Below, one piece after another: positions 15,868 through 22,612 of a DNA stretch of 25,948 nucleotides (positions within the stretch are counted from its first letter, which is position 1; the number at the start of each line of letters is the position of its first letter). The stretch is taken from positions 1 to 25,948 of IMG/VR virus record IMGVR_UViG_3300047566_000280; one strand, 5' to 3'. The notes beneath the pieces were generated by a model. It ran no database searches and was not told the origin of the DNA. It was given only the letters and a program-made list of their open reading frames with translations. Made by a program: the position numbers and the translations under genes. The DNA comes from a virus.

Positions 15868-16626
15868 CTACGACGCCTTGCGATTTTTCTGGAGACCCGC
15901 TCGAATGCGGTCCATAGGCGACATGTTCTCCCGATGGTTGGTTCCGGCTGGCGTCCCGCCAGATTTCACAGGAGGCTTCCCGCCGCCCGTGTTGCCGCTT
16001 GCCTCGAAAGCGCGACCAAAGACATCACTGCTCTTCATCTCGGCCACGAGGTCTTTGATGGTCATGAATCCGCCGCTGTGGTTGCCGCGTGGATCACCAT
16101 CCTTGTCAATAACGCGAACGACATACACGCCGTTCTCTTCAATAACCCGCGTAAACTGCTTGACGTGAGGCAACAAAAGAGCCACGGAACCCTTCGCCTC
16201 CGCCAGCGCCAACGTCGCCTCGTTGTCCACCAAATGGCGCTCCACAGTAGCGCGCATGGTGCTGATTTCCTTGTCCTTCTCGGACAGTTTCTTGGAATAC
16301 CCAGCTTCCAAATCGCCTTTGAGCTTGTCCCAATTGGGCTGGTTCTCTTTGCCCTTAGCGGCTGCCTCCTGCAACTCCGTCAGTTTCTGGGAGATAACCT
16401 CAGGGGTGTCGCCCAGCGCCTTCCAGGCCGCAATCTGCGCCCTCACCTCTTTGTTGGCCTTGCGCTCTTTCTCCAGAGCCGTGGTGAGACCGTTCACGTG
16501 GCTGCTGAATTCGGGATGGTAGGTGAACCCAACTCCCTGATCTTCCGGCAACGGAACATACAGTCCCCGAAATTGATCGGGAACTGATTCGAGGTTGTCG
16601 ATTTTTGTTTTGAAATCAAAGGACAT
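15868..16626 (-). CDS. Head scaffolding protein
   Basis: This 252-aa, highly charged protein has the classic scaffold profile: a long central coiled coil (residues 45-145: GLTTALEKERKANKEVRAQI; KLTELQEAAAKGKENQ; GYSKKLSEKDKEISTMRATV), then a small beta element (VIEENGVYVVRVIDKDGDPR) and a Gly/Pro-rich linker before a basic C-terminus (MSPMDRIRAGLQKNRKAS) suited to binding capsid subunits. It directly precedes the capsid gene. The ATG at 16624-16626 has AAGG upstream. The 82-nt gap before it contains one copy of the 18-bp promoter-like motif, so scaffold and capsid may have their own transcript. No protease motif is seen. Confidence 0.85.
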   Translation of the reverse strand: MSFDFKTKIDNLESVPDQFRGLYVPLPEDQGVGFTYHPEFSSHVNGLTTALEKERKANKEVRAQIAAWKALGDTPEVISQKLTELQEAAAKGKENQPNWDKLKGDLEAGYSKKLSEKDKEISTMRATVERHLVDNEATLALAEAKGSVALLLPHVKQFTRVIEENGVYVVRVIDKDGDPRGNHSGGFMTIKDLVAEMKSSDVFGRAFEASGNTGGGKPPVKSGGTPAGTNHRENMSPMDRIRAGLQKNRKAS

Positions 16627-16689
16627 AACAGAACCTTCTCGGTTGAAATTATCGAACAGCTACTGCCTGAGTAACTGAATCAATAACTA

Positions 16690-16707
16690 AGTATACCGCG
16701 AAAGTAT
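16690..16707 (-). promoter_or_regulatory. Promoter-like 18-bp motif, copy 2 (before scaffold/capsid)
   Basis: The minus strand reads ATACTTTCGCGGTATACT, differing by one base from the copy at 18635-18652. It contains a TATACT -10-like box (16695-16690) and a GTATAC palindrome. It lies in the 82-nt intergenic gap, 63 nt before the scaffold ATG. No good -35 box is spaced upstream of it. Confidence 0.55.
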
Positions 16708-16708
16708 T

Positions 16709-16915
16709 TCAACAGTTAGGGCAGCAGGCCCCTCCATTCCGCCCATGGGTCATGGATCCACCTAGCGCTTTCACCGGATTGTTGGCGCCGATTTTGACGG
16801 AAGGGTAACCGCCCAACTTTCCGGCAGCGGCCATCTTGGGCATGGTCACTTGGCTTGGGACAGACGAACCGCGAACCGTGTTATGGGGTCCGGATCCACT
16901 CAACTTGTTACTCAT
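16709..16915 (-). CDS. Small hypothetical protein with Cys-rich C-terminus
   Basis: This 68-aa protein is Gly/Ser/Pro-rich and basic (MSNKLSGSGPHNTVRGSSVP; KLGGYPSVKIGANNPVKALG) and ends in NGGACCPNC. It has no hydrophobic segment. The gene lies between portal and scaffold, with a good AGGAG about 8 nt before the ATG (16913-16915) and short spacing to the portal stop (14 nt), so it is probably translated. Small proteins at this place are sometimes decoration or head-maturation accessory proteins, but nothing here identifies one. The terminal CC..C could bind metal or form disulfides. Confidence 0.55.
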   Translation of the reverse strand: MSNKLSGSGPHNTVRGSSVPSQVTMPKMAAAGKLGGYPSVKIGANNPVKALGGSMTHGRNGGACCPNC

Positions 16916-16929
16916 ATGAGACTCTCCTA

Positions 16930-18381
16930 TTAGGCGCCAGCAGGCGCAGGTGAATTGGTTGGGGTTGACTCTGACAACAGCTGAGCTTGCAAGACCGCGT
17001 CAGTCATGGCCTTGTCCGCCTCATCCGCTAGCAGAGCCTTGTCAGCGGTGGAATTAAAGTCGTCCGACAGCACATTGCGCCGTTTCATTTCCTCGACAAA
17101 TTGATCGTGGCTGATCTCTCTCATCTCGCGCATCTTGATCAGCGTGGCCTGATCAGCTCCTCCAGACGTCAATCCAAAGTCACTGTTGACAGACAACGAG
17201 CCACTGCTCGACTCGGGTATGCCGATCCACTGCCCAGCCACATTGAAGCAGGACTCCAGAAAATCTCCAAATCGCATGGCAAGATCCTGCAGAAGACTTG
17301 TGCTCTGGGCCGTGTCCGTGGAAATCTCGGTGGCAGTGATAGATCCCCCGCGTCGAGTCAAATCCACAGCAATCATAGCCATCTCGAGCTTCAAATCTTC
17401 CAGGTCCGCCCTACCAGCTGCAATAGCTGCTCCCGAATGCTCCACGTAGTAGAATTCACCGTCTTTGGACTGAGAGGTGAGCAACTTGTTCGGACCAATG
17501 TCTACTGTGGCCTCCTCATCGTTCAATCCACGGGCAGCCAACAACGGGAAACGGGTCAGCGTCAGAATGTTGCGCTGATCTGAGGAGCTTTGGTAATGCG
17601 CGATATTGAGGTGCGCCAGATCCGTCAGAGGAGGTCGCGAGACCATAAAGTCTTCCCTCTCTGTGTAGAACGTCAGCAGCGGAATGTAACCCAATGAGTT
17701 AACCCCGCTATTGTGGATTTCCCAATACTTGTTGTTCTTTTGCCAAATCTCCCAACGATCCGGATACAGAACGCGAACTTGCTCAACAGTTTGCTCTTCC
17801 CACCCATTGACCGATGTGGTCGACTCCTTGATGCGCACCTGAGACAATCGCTCTTCGCCATGGATGTTTTCAGCATAAGCCGCAATAATGTTGCGATGCG
17901 GAACATGGCAAAAATAAGGAGAGGCGTTCAGGGCGCGTTCATCCGCCAGCGTGCCAGGGGCTTGCGCAGCGACGTCAGGGTATTCGATCAGCACGTGAGT
18001 CAGCCCGTTCACCAAAGCATCCTGGAACACGTTACGCGCAAACGTATTCAAGTGGTTTCCGTTGCGGTCCACGTTCTCCACTAACGGCAACAAGGCTTGC
18101 GGAAAATCATCCTTGATCTGGATCGGTTTGGAGAATGGCTTGCCTACCAAGATGCTCACCGAACGCTTGAAAATATTCAACAAAACCGAACGGTTGCGAC
18201 GATACTCGTAATTTTTGGAGGATTCTGCCTCATATCGCGGCAAGTAGGTTTCGCCGGCAGCCCGCAACGCCTCTGTGCCGCCCATCAACGCATCCATCAG
18301 CGCTATGCGAGGAGCCATGATGCGAGCAGCAACGCTGGGAACAGATGGATCTTTGATCTTGCTGAGATTGACGGGTGCCAC
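16930..18381 (-). CDS. Portal protein (DUF4055 type)
   Basis: This 483-aa protein forms the dodecameric portal through which DNA is packaged and ejected. The N-terminal region (GETYLPRYEAESSKNYEYRR, then LNIFKRSVSILVGKPFSKPI) fits the DUF4055 portal family: a Y-x-x-R segment, then a helix ending in VG.pFskp. The wing/clip region includes HVLIEYPD and FCHVPHRNIIAAYAENIHG. The stem and crown follow (AHLNIAHYQSSSDQRNILTL; MAMIAVDLTRRGGSITATEI), and the C-terminus is acidic and helical. The GTG start (18379-18381) has a strong GAAGGAG inside the end of the holin gene. Length and location after TerL agree with a portal. Confidence 0.88.
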   Translation of the reverse strand: MAPVNLSKIKDPSVPSVAARIMAPRIALMDALMGGTEALRAAGETYLPRYEAESSKNYEYRRNRSVLLNIFKRSVSILVGKPFSKPIQIKDDFPQALLPLVENVDRNGNHLNTFARNVFQDALVNGLTHVLIEYPDVAAQAPGTLADERALNASPYFCHVPHRNIIAAYAENIHGEERLSQVRIKESTTSVNGWEEQTVEQVRVLYPDRWEIWQKNNKYWEIHNSGVNSLGYIPLLTFYTEREDFMVSRPPLTDLAHLNIAHYQSSSDQRNILTLTRFPLLAARGLNDEEATVDIGPNKLLTSQSKDGEFYYVEHSGAAIAAGRADLEDLKLEMAMIAVDLTRRGGSITATEISTDTAQSTSLLQDLAMRFGDFLESCFNVAGQWIGIPESSSGSLSVNSDFGLTSGGADQATLIKMREMREISHDQFVEEMKRRNVLSDDFNSTADKALLADEADKAMTDAVLQAQLLSESTPTNSPAPAGA

Positions 18382-18385
18382 TCGT

Positions 18386-18625
18386 TTACTCCTTCGACTT
18401 GTTGTTCTCTGTGACTGCCGGAGCTTCTGGGTTTACATCTTTTTGCTTGCTGTCCGCATACGGAGATTGTCGCAAAAACGCAACTACCACCATAAGCGTG
18501 GCATAAGCTGCTCGCAATCCGACTTTGTGCCAATCAAAATGGTCCAAGTCGGACATAGCTTCCAACCCGGCAGACAAACCGGCGGCGATGGCGCCAACGA
18601 TAAAGGTCTTGACAGCAGGTGACAT
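18386..18625 (-). CDS. Holin candidate (small two-helix membrane protein)
   Basis: This 79-aa protein has two hydrophobic helices (residues about 6-24: KTFIVGAIAAGLSAGLEAM; residues about 37-51: LRAAYATLMVVVAFL). A short acidic loop with a conserved-looking DWHKV joins them, and a charged cytoplasmic-type tail follows (KQKDVNPEAPAVTENNKSKE). Small class II-like holins share this plan, with FLRQSP after the second helix. Holins form lesions that release endolysin; the Tlde1-type endolysin gene lies one gene away. The ATG (18623-18625) has only a weak ribosome site, and a TATACT box ends 9 nt upstream. Other small membrane proteins cannot be excluded. Confidence 0.62.
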   Translation of the reverse strand: MSPAVKTFIVGAIAAGLSAGLEAMSDLDHFDWHKVGLRAAYATLMVVVAFLRQSPYADSKQKDVNPEAPAVTENNKSKE

Positions 18626-18634
18626 GGTAACCGT

Positions 18635-18652
18635 AGTATACCGCGAAATTAT
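18635..18652 (-). promoter_or_regulatory. Promoter-like 18-bp motif, copy 1 (before holin/portal)
   Basis: The minus strand reads ATAATTTCGCGGTATACT, 17 of 18 bases identical to the copy at 16690-16707. It overlaps the TerL stop codon and ends 9 nt before the holin ATG. The TATACT box (18640-18635) would place transcription start within a few bases of the ATG. The 14-bp core TTTCGCGGTATACT is exact in both copies. Confidence 0.55.
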
Positions 18653-19977
18653 ATACCAATATCCCTGGGTTTAGCTCCACTTCCTGTGGGAAATTTACTG
18701 CGGATATAGTAGCCCAGCGCGTCACTAATGTGGGTTAGCTCAGCATCCGATTCTTTGTCTATCTCACCTGAGCCGCCCTCTACCGTTCGGACCCCCTCAA
18801 AGTCTTTCACCACATTCTTGGCTTTATCTGGGTGGATCATCAGCTTAACTTCATTGGCCGCCGACAACAAACGCAAGTTTACCGCATTGACGCGGGACTT
18901 CTCAGTGGGGTTAGCATCAGGCACCATGATTCTCAAACGTTCTTGGAAAACAGGACGCAAGCACTTGCGGATAAGGTCCCAGTCTGATCCTTCAGTCTTG
19001 GCAGAACCTCCGGCGCCACCAGTGGCGTCACCGTAACAATACACGAGTCCTTGATGCTTGCCCCAATCCTCAATGAGTCGGTTGCAAACGAACTTGGTGT
19101 TGCTGCCTTGAGGAATGTACACCTGGCCAATCACAGCTGTGCCTGGGAGTTTCCCTGGTGAAGGCAGCTCCAGCACCTCCTGGCACACCGCGCACACACC
19201 AGGCGCAGTGTTAAAGTCGAAGCAAAAGATCAGCGGCAGCTTGGGGTCATAAGCAAGCTTGGTAGAGCAATGAATGTTGCGATCGAAACAGTGGTAAGCT
19301 CTTCCTGTGAAGTTGACAAAGCTGGCCTCATACTCCTGCTGGAACACGAGAGGGTCCAGTCCGCGTTTGGCGGACTCCACTTCTTCTGGAGCAATGATCT
19401 CAGCGCTCTTCCAAGTAAACGCGGCCCACTCCCCGGTCGTGTCGGCCAAAGCCTTCTCATAGGCGTCGTAGTAGTGGTTGCGCCCTTCCGGCACGCCGAT
19501 CAGGTCGCACCATCCGATACGATCCGACAGCGCGGGTCGAACGTTCTCAGGCCAGGCCTTGGCCTTCATGTCAGCATACTCATCCAGTACACCACCGTTC
19601 CAAGGTCGACCTTCTATGCGCTGTGGTTTGTCCAACCCCACAACGCAAATTTGCGCCCCGTTGACGTACTCGATGATGAGCTCACCCTCAAGAATTCTCT
19701 TGATCAGAGCAGGCGGAGAAAGCGCCTTGAGATCAAACCACCAAATCTGCTTGGCCTGATCTCGAGTGGGAGCGCCGGCAAAGTATCTGGGGTCGTCCCA
19801 ATCAGAATTCTCCAAAGCCGATATTACCAGCTTACGTTTGGCCCGTTCTGTTTTGCCAGAACGTCGACCAGCTGGGATCACGTTGAAACGAGCTTTGGAA
19901 TTCATCCAAGCAAGTTGCTTCGGATGCGGTCGCAACGGATACCAGCGCGGGGTGAGAACTAGATCAGTGGAAGACAC
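18649..19977 (-). CDS. terL: Terminase large subunit (ATPase-nuclease)
   Basis: This 442-aa packaging motor pumps DNA into the prohead and cuts concatemers. The ATPase domain has Walker A GRRSGKT (residues 37-43) after the adenine-binding HPKQLAW (18-24), and Walker B VLDEYAD (130-136). The C-terminal RNase H-like nuclease shows its acidic residues in FCFDFN (D254), CYGDATGG (D317) and THISDALGYYI (D419). The GTG start (19975-19977) has AAGGA about 10 nt upstream, 26 nt after the endolysin stop. The length is typical. Here TerL is separated from TerS by a zinc-ribbon gene and an endolysin gene. Confidence 0.95.
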   Translation of the reverse strand: MSSTDLVLTPRWYPLRPHPKQLAWMNSKARFNVIPAGRRSGKTERAKRKLVISALENSDWDDPRYFAGAPTRDQAKQIWWFDLKALSPPALIKRILEGELIIEYVNGAQICVVGLDKPQRIEGRPWNGGVLDEYADMKAKAWPENVRPALSDRIGWCDLIGVPEGRNHYYDAYEKALADTTGEWAAFTWKSAEIIAPEEVESAKRGLDPLVFQQEYEASFVNFTGRAYHCFDRNIHCSTKLAYDPKLPLIFCFDFNTAPGVCAVCQEVLELPSPGKLPGTAVIGQVYIPQGSNTKFVCNRLIEDWGKHQGLVYCYGDATGGAGGSAKTEGSDWDLIRKCLRPVFQERLRIMVPDANPTEKSRVNAVNLRLLSAANEVKLMIHPDKAKNVVKDFEGVRTVEGGSGEIDKESDAELTHISDALGYYIRSKFPTGSGAKPRDIGI

Positions 19978-20002
19978 AGGTTGCTGTCCTTGATGTTGGA
20001 AA

Positions 20003-20407
20003 CTAATACACCAGCAAACGATCGTGCGGATGATCGATCACCAATCGGCGAGCAGGATAACCAAGTACAATGCAGCCTTTCGACGCAGTACCTGGCTTAC
20101 TGATGTTATCTCCGTGTATCATGAAGTCTGAGCGGTTCAGCATGTTATTACTCACATCCGGAATCAGCTGGATAGCCCAAGGTCCCACTATCGGATGGTT
20201 GCGATACACTACTCCGAAAGTGTAACTACCGCGCGGAATAGGACCGCAATTCTTCAAACCCTCGAAACGAGAATTGTTGGTATAACCAGGTGCGCCGGAG
20301 TAACCAATTTGCACCAACTGTCCATCAAATAGGAAATTGCCTGTGGACTGTTGGTACTTGAATCGCTGAGCTGGGAGGCCGGGCAAAGGTTTGTCAGCAG
20401 TGGGCAT
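20003..20407 (-). CDS. Endolysin candidate, Tlde1 / L,D-transpeptidase-like peptidoglycan enzyme
   Basis: This 134-aa protein matches the Tlde1 (DUF2778) plan: start FKYQQSTGNFLFDGQLVQIG, then YSGAPGYTNNSRFEG, a C-GPIPRGSYTFG element (NxGPIPxGxY type), and the catalytic region FMIHGDNISKPGTASKGCIV with His98 and Cys112. Tlde1-fold enzymes cleave or exchange bonds in peptidoglycan stems. In a phage late operon near a holin candidate the likely role is host lysis. I chose the ATG at 20405-20407 (AGGA 6 nt upstream); a GTG at 20566 in frame gives 187 aa but lacks a ribosome site and overlaps the zinc-ribbon gene. The 106-nt leader 20408-20513 has only a small TCGGG/CCCGA hairpin (20454-20467). 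No signal peptide is seen, so export needs a holin. Confidence 0.75.
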   Translation of the reverse strand: MPTADKPLPGLPAQRFKYQQSTGNFLFDGQLVQIGYSGAPGYTNNSRFEGLKNCGPIPRGSYTFGVVYRNHPIVGPWAIQLIPDVSNNMLNRSDFMIHGDNISKPGTASKGCIVLGYPARRLVIDHPHDRLLVY

Positions 20408-20513
20408 GGATTCCTCGAGAGACATAAAGCGCTCTGATCTACTATAGCTAACTTCGGGACGACCCGATGTCCAGCATGTTGCGTATAACCCTCCGCTCAG
20501 GGTTTCGATGTGA

Positions 20514-20822
20514 TCAGCGACGACCTCCAACAGCATCCTGCCAGAAGGCAGTGTTACAGTTCTCACAACGAGTTAGATTAGGCGGTACCGTGCTTGGCTC
20601 AAAACAAGCGCTGCTGGTTGTACCATCTTTGTTCATGAGCAGAATATCACCGCACATCGGTTGCGGCTGCCAGACAAAAGGTTTTGCCATAGTTCCGCAC
20701 ACCGGGCACTCGTTATTGGGAACCTTGCACCGGGTTGGAAGCCGAGAGACACAATTGCTGTATGAGGGAGCATGCTGCTGGCCAAGACCGAATAGCGACG
20801 ACAGCCAACCCCTTCGGTTCAC
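20514..20822 (-). CDS. Small zinc-ribbon protein
   Basis: This 102-aa protein has CPVC (Cys39, Cys42) and CENC (Cys86, Cys89) near its two ends, the spacing of a zinc ribbon with a long insert; extra cysteines are at 24, 32, 57 and 73. The segment TRCENCNTAFWQDAVGG is a typical second knuckle. The GTG start (20820-20822) has GGGGAG about 9 nt upstream. It lies between the terminase genes and could bind nucleic acid or protein during packaging, but no specific family is recognised. Confidence 0.65.
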   Translation of the reverse strand: MNRRGWLSSLFGLGQQHAPSYSNCVSRLPTRCKVPNNECPVCGTMAKPFVWQPQPMCGDILLMNKDGTTSSACFEPSTVPPNLTRCENCNTAFWQDAVGGRR

Positions 20823-20879
20823 TTGGTCGACTCCCCGCGAGCCTGGACGGTGTTGGTTATGGTCTTTGTCGGCGACATG

Positions 20880-21758
20880 CTACTTTTTCTCCACCCCTTG
20901 CAACTCCTTCATCTTGCGCACAGCTTCCATTATGGTCTGAGCCATGCGGGTTCCCTCGCCGGGATCCTTGTCTTCCGGGTAAAGGTTCAATAACTTCGAC
21001 AGATGCTCCAAAGCTCGCAACTTATCATGCATCCTGATTGCCGTCTTCTTTACCACAGGCTTGGAACTGTCGCCGTCCTCTCCTCGACCACCCTGCACCA
21101 CGTAGGTCTCTTGAGTGATCTCCTTCAAAGCACTCATATGACCGCGATCGGCCCACTTGAAAGTCAAAGTGGCCTCAGCGCCGTCCTCTCCAATTTCTAT
21201 GAAGTCGCCCAAGTTAGTCATGGCCACGTTGGTCAGCTCTTCCACGACTTTCTGCGTGGTGATCGCGTTGCGAGCCGACACAAGATCAAGCTTGCGCTGT
21301 ATCTCACGCTGTATCTTCGGACACATGTAAGTGAGAAAGTCACTGGCTTTCGTTGGATCTTTATAACCAGCCGCCGCAGCCGCTCGAAATGAATTGCGGT
21401 ACCGCAAAAAGTATTCAACAAACAGTGTTTGCTTACGGGACAATTTGTTTTCCGCCACAAAGGAGTGGGCGGATATTTGGTCCCACTCAGAAGTGGCACG
21501 TCTGCCAGGGATAACTGTGCGTTTCCACTCTTGCTGAAACTCTAGCAGCTCTACCTGGAAAGCCTCTTCTTCCTCTGCCGTCATTGAGTAGCCTTCTTCA
21601 ATGGCCTGCTCATATTTAATCAATCTTTTCTGGATTTTGGCGTGAACTCCACTTCTTGGTTTATCGCCGCCAGATTTGGTCTTCGGTTTCTTACCGACAG
21701 AGCCTGTGTTCGGTTTCTCGCCGACTGCATCGTCTCGACGCGTTTCTGAGGTACTCAT
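20880..21758 (-). CDS. terS: Terminase small subunit
   Basis: This 292-aa protein recognises phage DNA and delivers it to TerL. Residues about 106-158 form the terminase_2-type DNA-binding domain: LSRKQTLFVEYFLRYRNSFR, then AAAAAGYKDPTKASDFLTY and the helix KIQREIQRKLDL. A helical oligomerisation region follows, and the C-terminal part (MHDKLRALEHLSKLLNLYPE) matches the usual TerS helix that binds the large subunit. An unusual Lys/Gly-rich N-terminal extension of about 100 residues precedes the helix-turn-helix. It is the first gene of the leftward operon. The ATG has a GGGGG only 2 nt upstream and a TATACT box 7 nt upstream, so it may be leaderless or start further in. Confidence 0.82.
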   Translation of the reverse strand: MSTSETRRDDAVGEKPNTGSVGKKPKTKSGGDKPRSGVHAKIQKRLIKYEQAIEEGYSMTAEEEEAFQVELLEFQQEWKRTVIPGRRATSEWDQISAHSFVAENKLSRKQTLFVEYFLRYRNSFRAAAAAGYKDPTKASDFLTYMCPKIQREIQRKLDLVSARNAITTQKVVEELTNVAMTNLGDFIEIGEDGAEATLTFKWADRGHMSALKEITQETYVVQGGRGEDGDSSKPVVKKTAIRMHDKLRALEHLSKLLNLYPEDKDPGEGTRMAQTIMEAVRKMKELQGVEKK

Positions 21759-21765
21759 ACCCCCT

Positions 21766-21771
21766 AGTATA
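21766..21771 (-). promoter_or_regulatory. -10 box for the late operon
   Basis: TATACT on the minus strand ends 7 nt before the TerS ATG (AGGGGGT between). No good -35 box is visible; CAGGTA lies at the standard spacing. If used, the transcript would begin at or beside the start codon. Confidence 0.45.
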
Positions 21772-21860
21772 GCCTATCGCCTGCTTGCTACCTGCCCCAG
21801 GAGCAATCCGGCAGCACCCTGCCAGGGGTGGCGACAGCGCGTCCCGGTCTAGCGCCCCTA

Positions 21861-22032
21861 CAACTCATCCGCCGGAGCACCCTCCCCGCCGCTCATCCGC
21901 CGGAGCAACTCACCCACCCTCAACTTATCCGCGTCAACTTACCTCGTAAGTTACCTCGTAAGTTACCTTACGACTTATCCGCCCTCACCGCTCACCCAAC
22001 CTCTCAACTTATCCGGCCCTCCAACTCACCCG
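21861..22032. repeat. Iteron-like array of degenerate 11-bp repeats (origin candidate)
   Basis: Nine copies related to CAACTTATCCG begin at 21861, 21889, 21906, 21921, 21935, 21971, 21988, 22005 and 22022. Three contain TTATCCG exactly (21925, 21975, 22009); others read CTCATCCG or CTCACCC. The last four are at exact 17-bp intervals, and 21889-21906 is also 17 bp. Copies 1 and 2 are part of a 16-bp exact repeat CTCATCCGCCGGAGCA (21864-21879, 21892-21907). The stretch is C-rich and G-poor on the plus strand. A frame through it (21828-22148) is repeat-derived and unlikely to be coding. It probably binds a replication initiator or regulator. Confidence 0.65.
21943..21966. repeat. 12-bp tandem repeat containing the palindrome GTAAGTTAC
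   Basis: CTCGTAAGTTAC occurs twice back to back (21943-21954, 21955-21966). Each contains GTAAGTTAC, a palindrome around a central G. TTACGA follows (21968-21973), inverted relative to TCGTAA. It interrupts the 17-bp repeat array at its one large gap, as expected for an operator or a second protein's binding site. Confidence 0.55.
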
Positions 22033-22038
22033 GCAACG

Positions 22039-22054
22039 CGCCACCAGGGTGGCG
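22039..22054. repeat. GC-rich 7-bp hairpin at the end of the repeat array
   Basis: CGCCACC (22039-22045) and GGTGGCG (22048-22054) form a perfect inverted repeat with a 2-nt loop. A related sequence with GGTGGCGACAGCGC occurs near 21827-21840. No T-run follows on either strand, so it is not an intrinsic terminator. Confidence 0.5.
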
Positions 22055-22076
22055 GTCGCGCACCAACAACCCGCCG

Positions 22077-22110
22077 ACAATCCACCCGCCGCGTCACCAA
22101 CAATCCACCC
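22077..22110. repeat. Direct repeat ACAATCCACCC x2
   Basis: Exact 11-bp copies lie at 22077-22087 and 22100-22110, 23 bp apart. They resemble the CAACTCACCC variants of the neighbouring array and may be diverged members. Confidence 0.45.
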
Positions 22111-22143
22111 AAATCCGCCCCAACAACGCCCCCGAAAGTTCAT

Positions 22144-22175
22144 GTTAACTACGGTTAAATCTACCAGTTAACTAC
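22144..22175. repeat. Direct repeat GTTAACTAC x2
   Basis: Exact 9-bp copies containing the GTTAAC palindrome lie at 22144-22152 and 22167-22175, also 23 bp apart, with a related GGTTAAAT between them. The spacing is about two helical turns, so both could be bound from one face of the DNA. Possible operator pair or second iteron type. Confidence 0.5.
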
Positions 22176-22182
22176 AGCTAAT

Positions 22183-22191
22183 TTGTCCACA
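22183..22191 (+). promoter_or_regulatory. DnaA-box-like site
   Basis: TTGTCCACA differs by one base from the DnaA box TTATCCACA. It lies at the border of the C-rich repeat block and the AT-rich stretch, where an origin would load host initiator. A single such match can arise by chance. Confidence 0.35.
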
Positions 22192-22230
22192 ATTCGCATC
22201 ACCATCCAATGGTACACCACAAGAAAACAA

Positions 22231-22276
22231 CCTAACCCCTGTATTATCAACGGTTAGGCATCTCTCTATATAATAC
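22231..22276 (+). promoter_or_regulatory. Inverted repeats around a TATAAT box (promoter/operator candidate)
   Basis: CCTAACC (22231-22237) and GGTTAGG (22252-22258) form a 7-bp inverted repeat. GTATTAT (22241-22247) and ATAATAC (22270-22276) form another, interleaved with it. TATAAT lies at 22269-22274. No good -35 is at the standard spacing; the repeats occupy that position, as expected for a regulated promoter. Confidence 0.4.
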
Positions 22277-22338
22277 TAAAAACGAAACCCCTACCCTCCC
22301 TTTTTCGAACGGCTCCGATCGATCCTTTATTTATTTAT

Positions 22339-22354
22339 CGAGATTGCTATCTCG
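22339..22354. repeat. Small hairpin CGAGAT/ATCTCG
   Basis: A perfect 6-bp stem (22339-22344 with 22349-22354) has a TGCT loop in the AT-rich part of the divergent region. The plus strand continues TGTAAATTTT, a poor U-tract. Confidence 0.4.
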
Positions 22355-22392
22355 TGTAAATTTTCGAAATCGGACGCTTTTAATCCGCCATT

Positions 22393-22411
22393 CACACCCT
22401 GGAAAGGTGTG
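22393..22411. repeat. Small hairpin CACACC/GGTGTG
   Basis: A perfect 6-bp stem (22393-22398 with 22406-22411) has a 7-nt loop. It lies just upstream of the best rightward promoter candidate. Confidence 0.4.
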
Positions 22412-22432
22412 GTTATTCACCATTATCTTTCG

Positions 22433-22462
22433 TTAACACGTCGAATTTCCCCTGGGTAAAAT
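22433..22462 (+). promoter_or_regulatory. Sigma70-like promoter for the replication genes
   Basis: TTAACA (22433-22438, 5/6 match to -35) and TAAAAT (22457-22462, 5/6 match to -10) are 18 bp apart. It would give a leader of about 145 nt before the primase ATG. The leader contains the CCATC/GATGG inverted repeat at 22483-22495 and lacks a Shine-Dalgarno sequence next to the ATG; otherwise 22463-22612 holds nothing recognisable. Confidence 0.5.
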
Positions 22463-22612
22463 TATTTGTTGTGGTCAATAAGCCATCGCCGATGGTGAAA
22501 AAAGCCACGAAAACGCACCTGTTATGTAACTTTTGTAATTTCAGTAAGTTAGCCATCTCGCAGAGGAATAACAAACCGCCACATAAATTTTAGTATTAGA
22601 CTTACGTTACCC

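Noticed and set aside
15050-16168. A 372-aa open frame on the plus strand across the capsid and scaffold genes
   Set aside because: It spans two well-supported genes and their intergenic gap in antisense; no recognisable protein features.
22039-22054. GC-rich hairpin as an intrinsic terminator
   Set aside because: No T-run follows on either strand and no transcript from a recognised gene ends there.
21861-22110. Possible CRISPR array
   Set aside because: Repeats are only 9-11 bp, degenerate and spaced 14-36 bp; there is no conserved 24-40-bp repeat and no cas gene.
21828-22148. A 106-aa Pro-rich frame in the divergent region with repeated QLIR segments
   Set aside because: It is a translation of the DNA repeat array; spacing of 17 bp is not a multiple of three, so the peptide repeats are irregular, and no start signal is present.
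22492-22593. A 33-aa basic frame with CNFC upstream of the primase
   Set aside because: No Shine-Dalgarno site and no context support beyond length; it would lie in the primase leader. Kept only as a remote possibility of a leader peptide.
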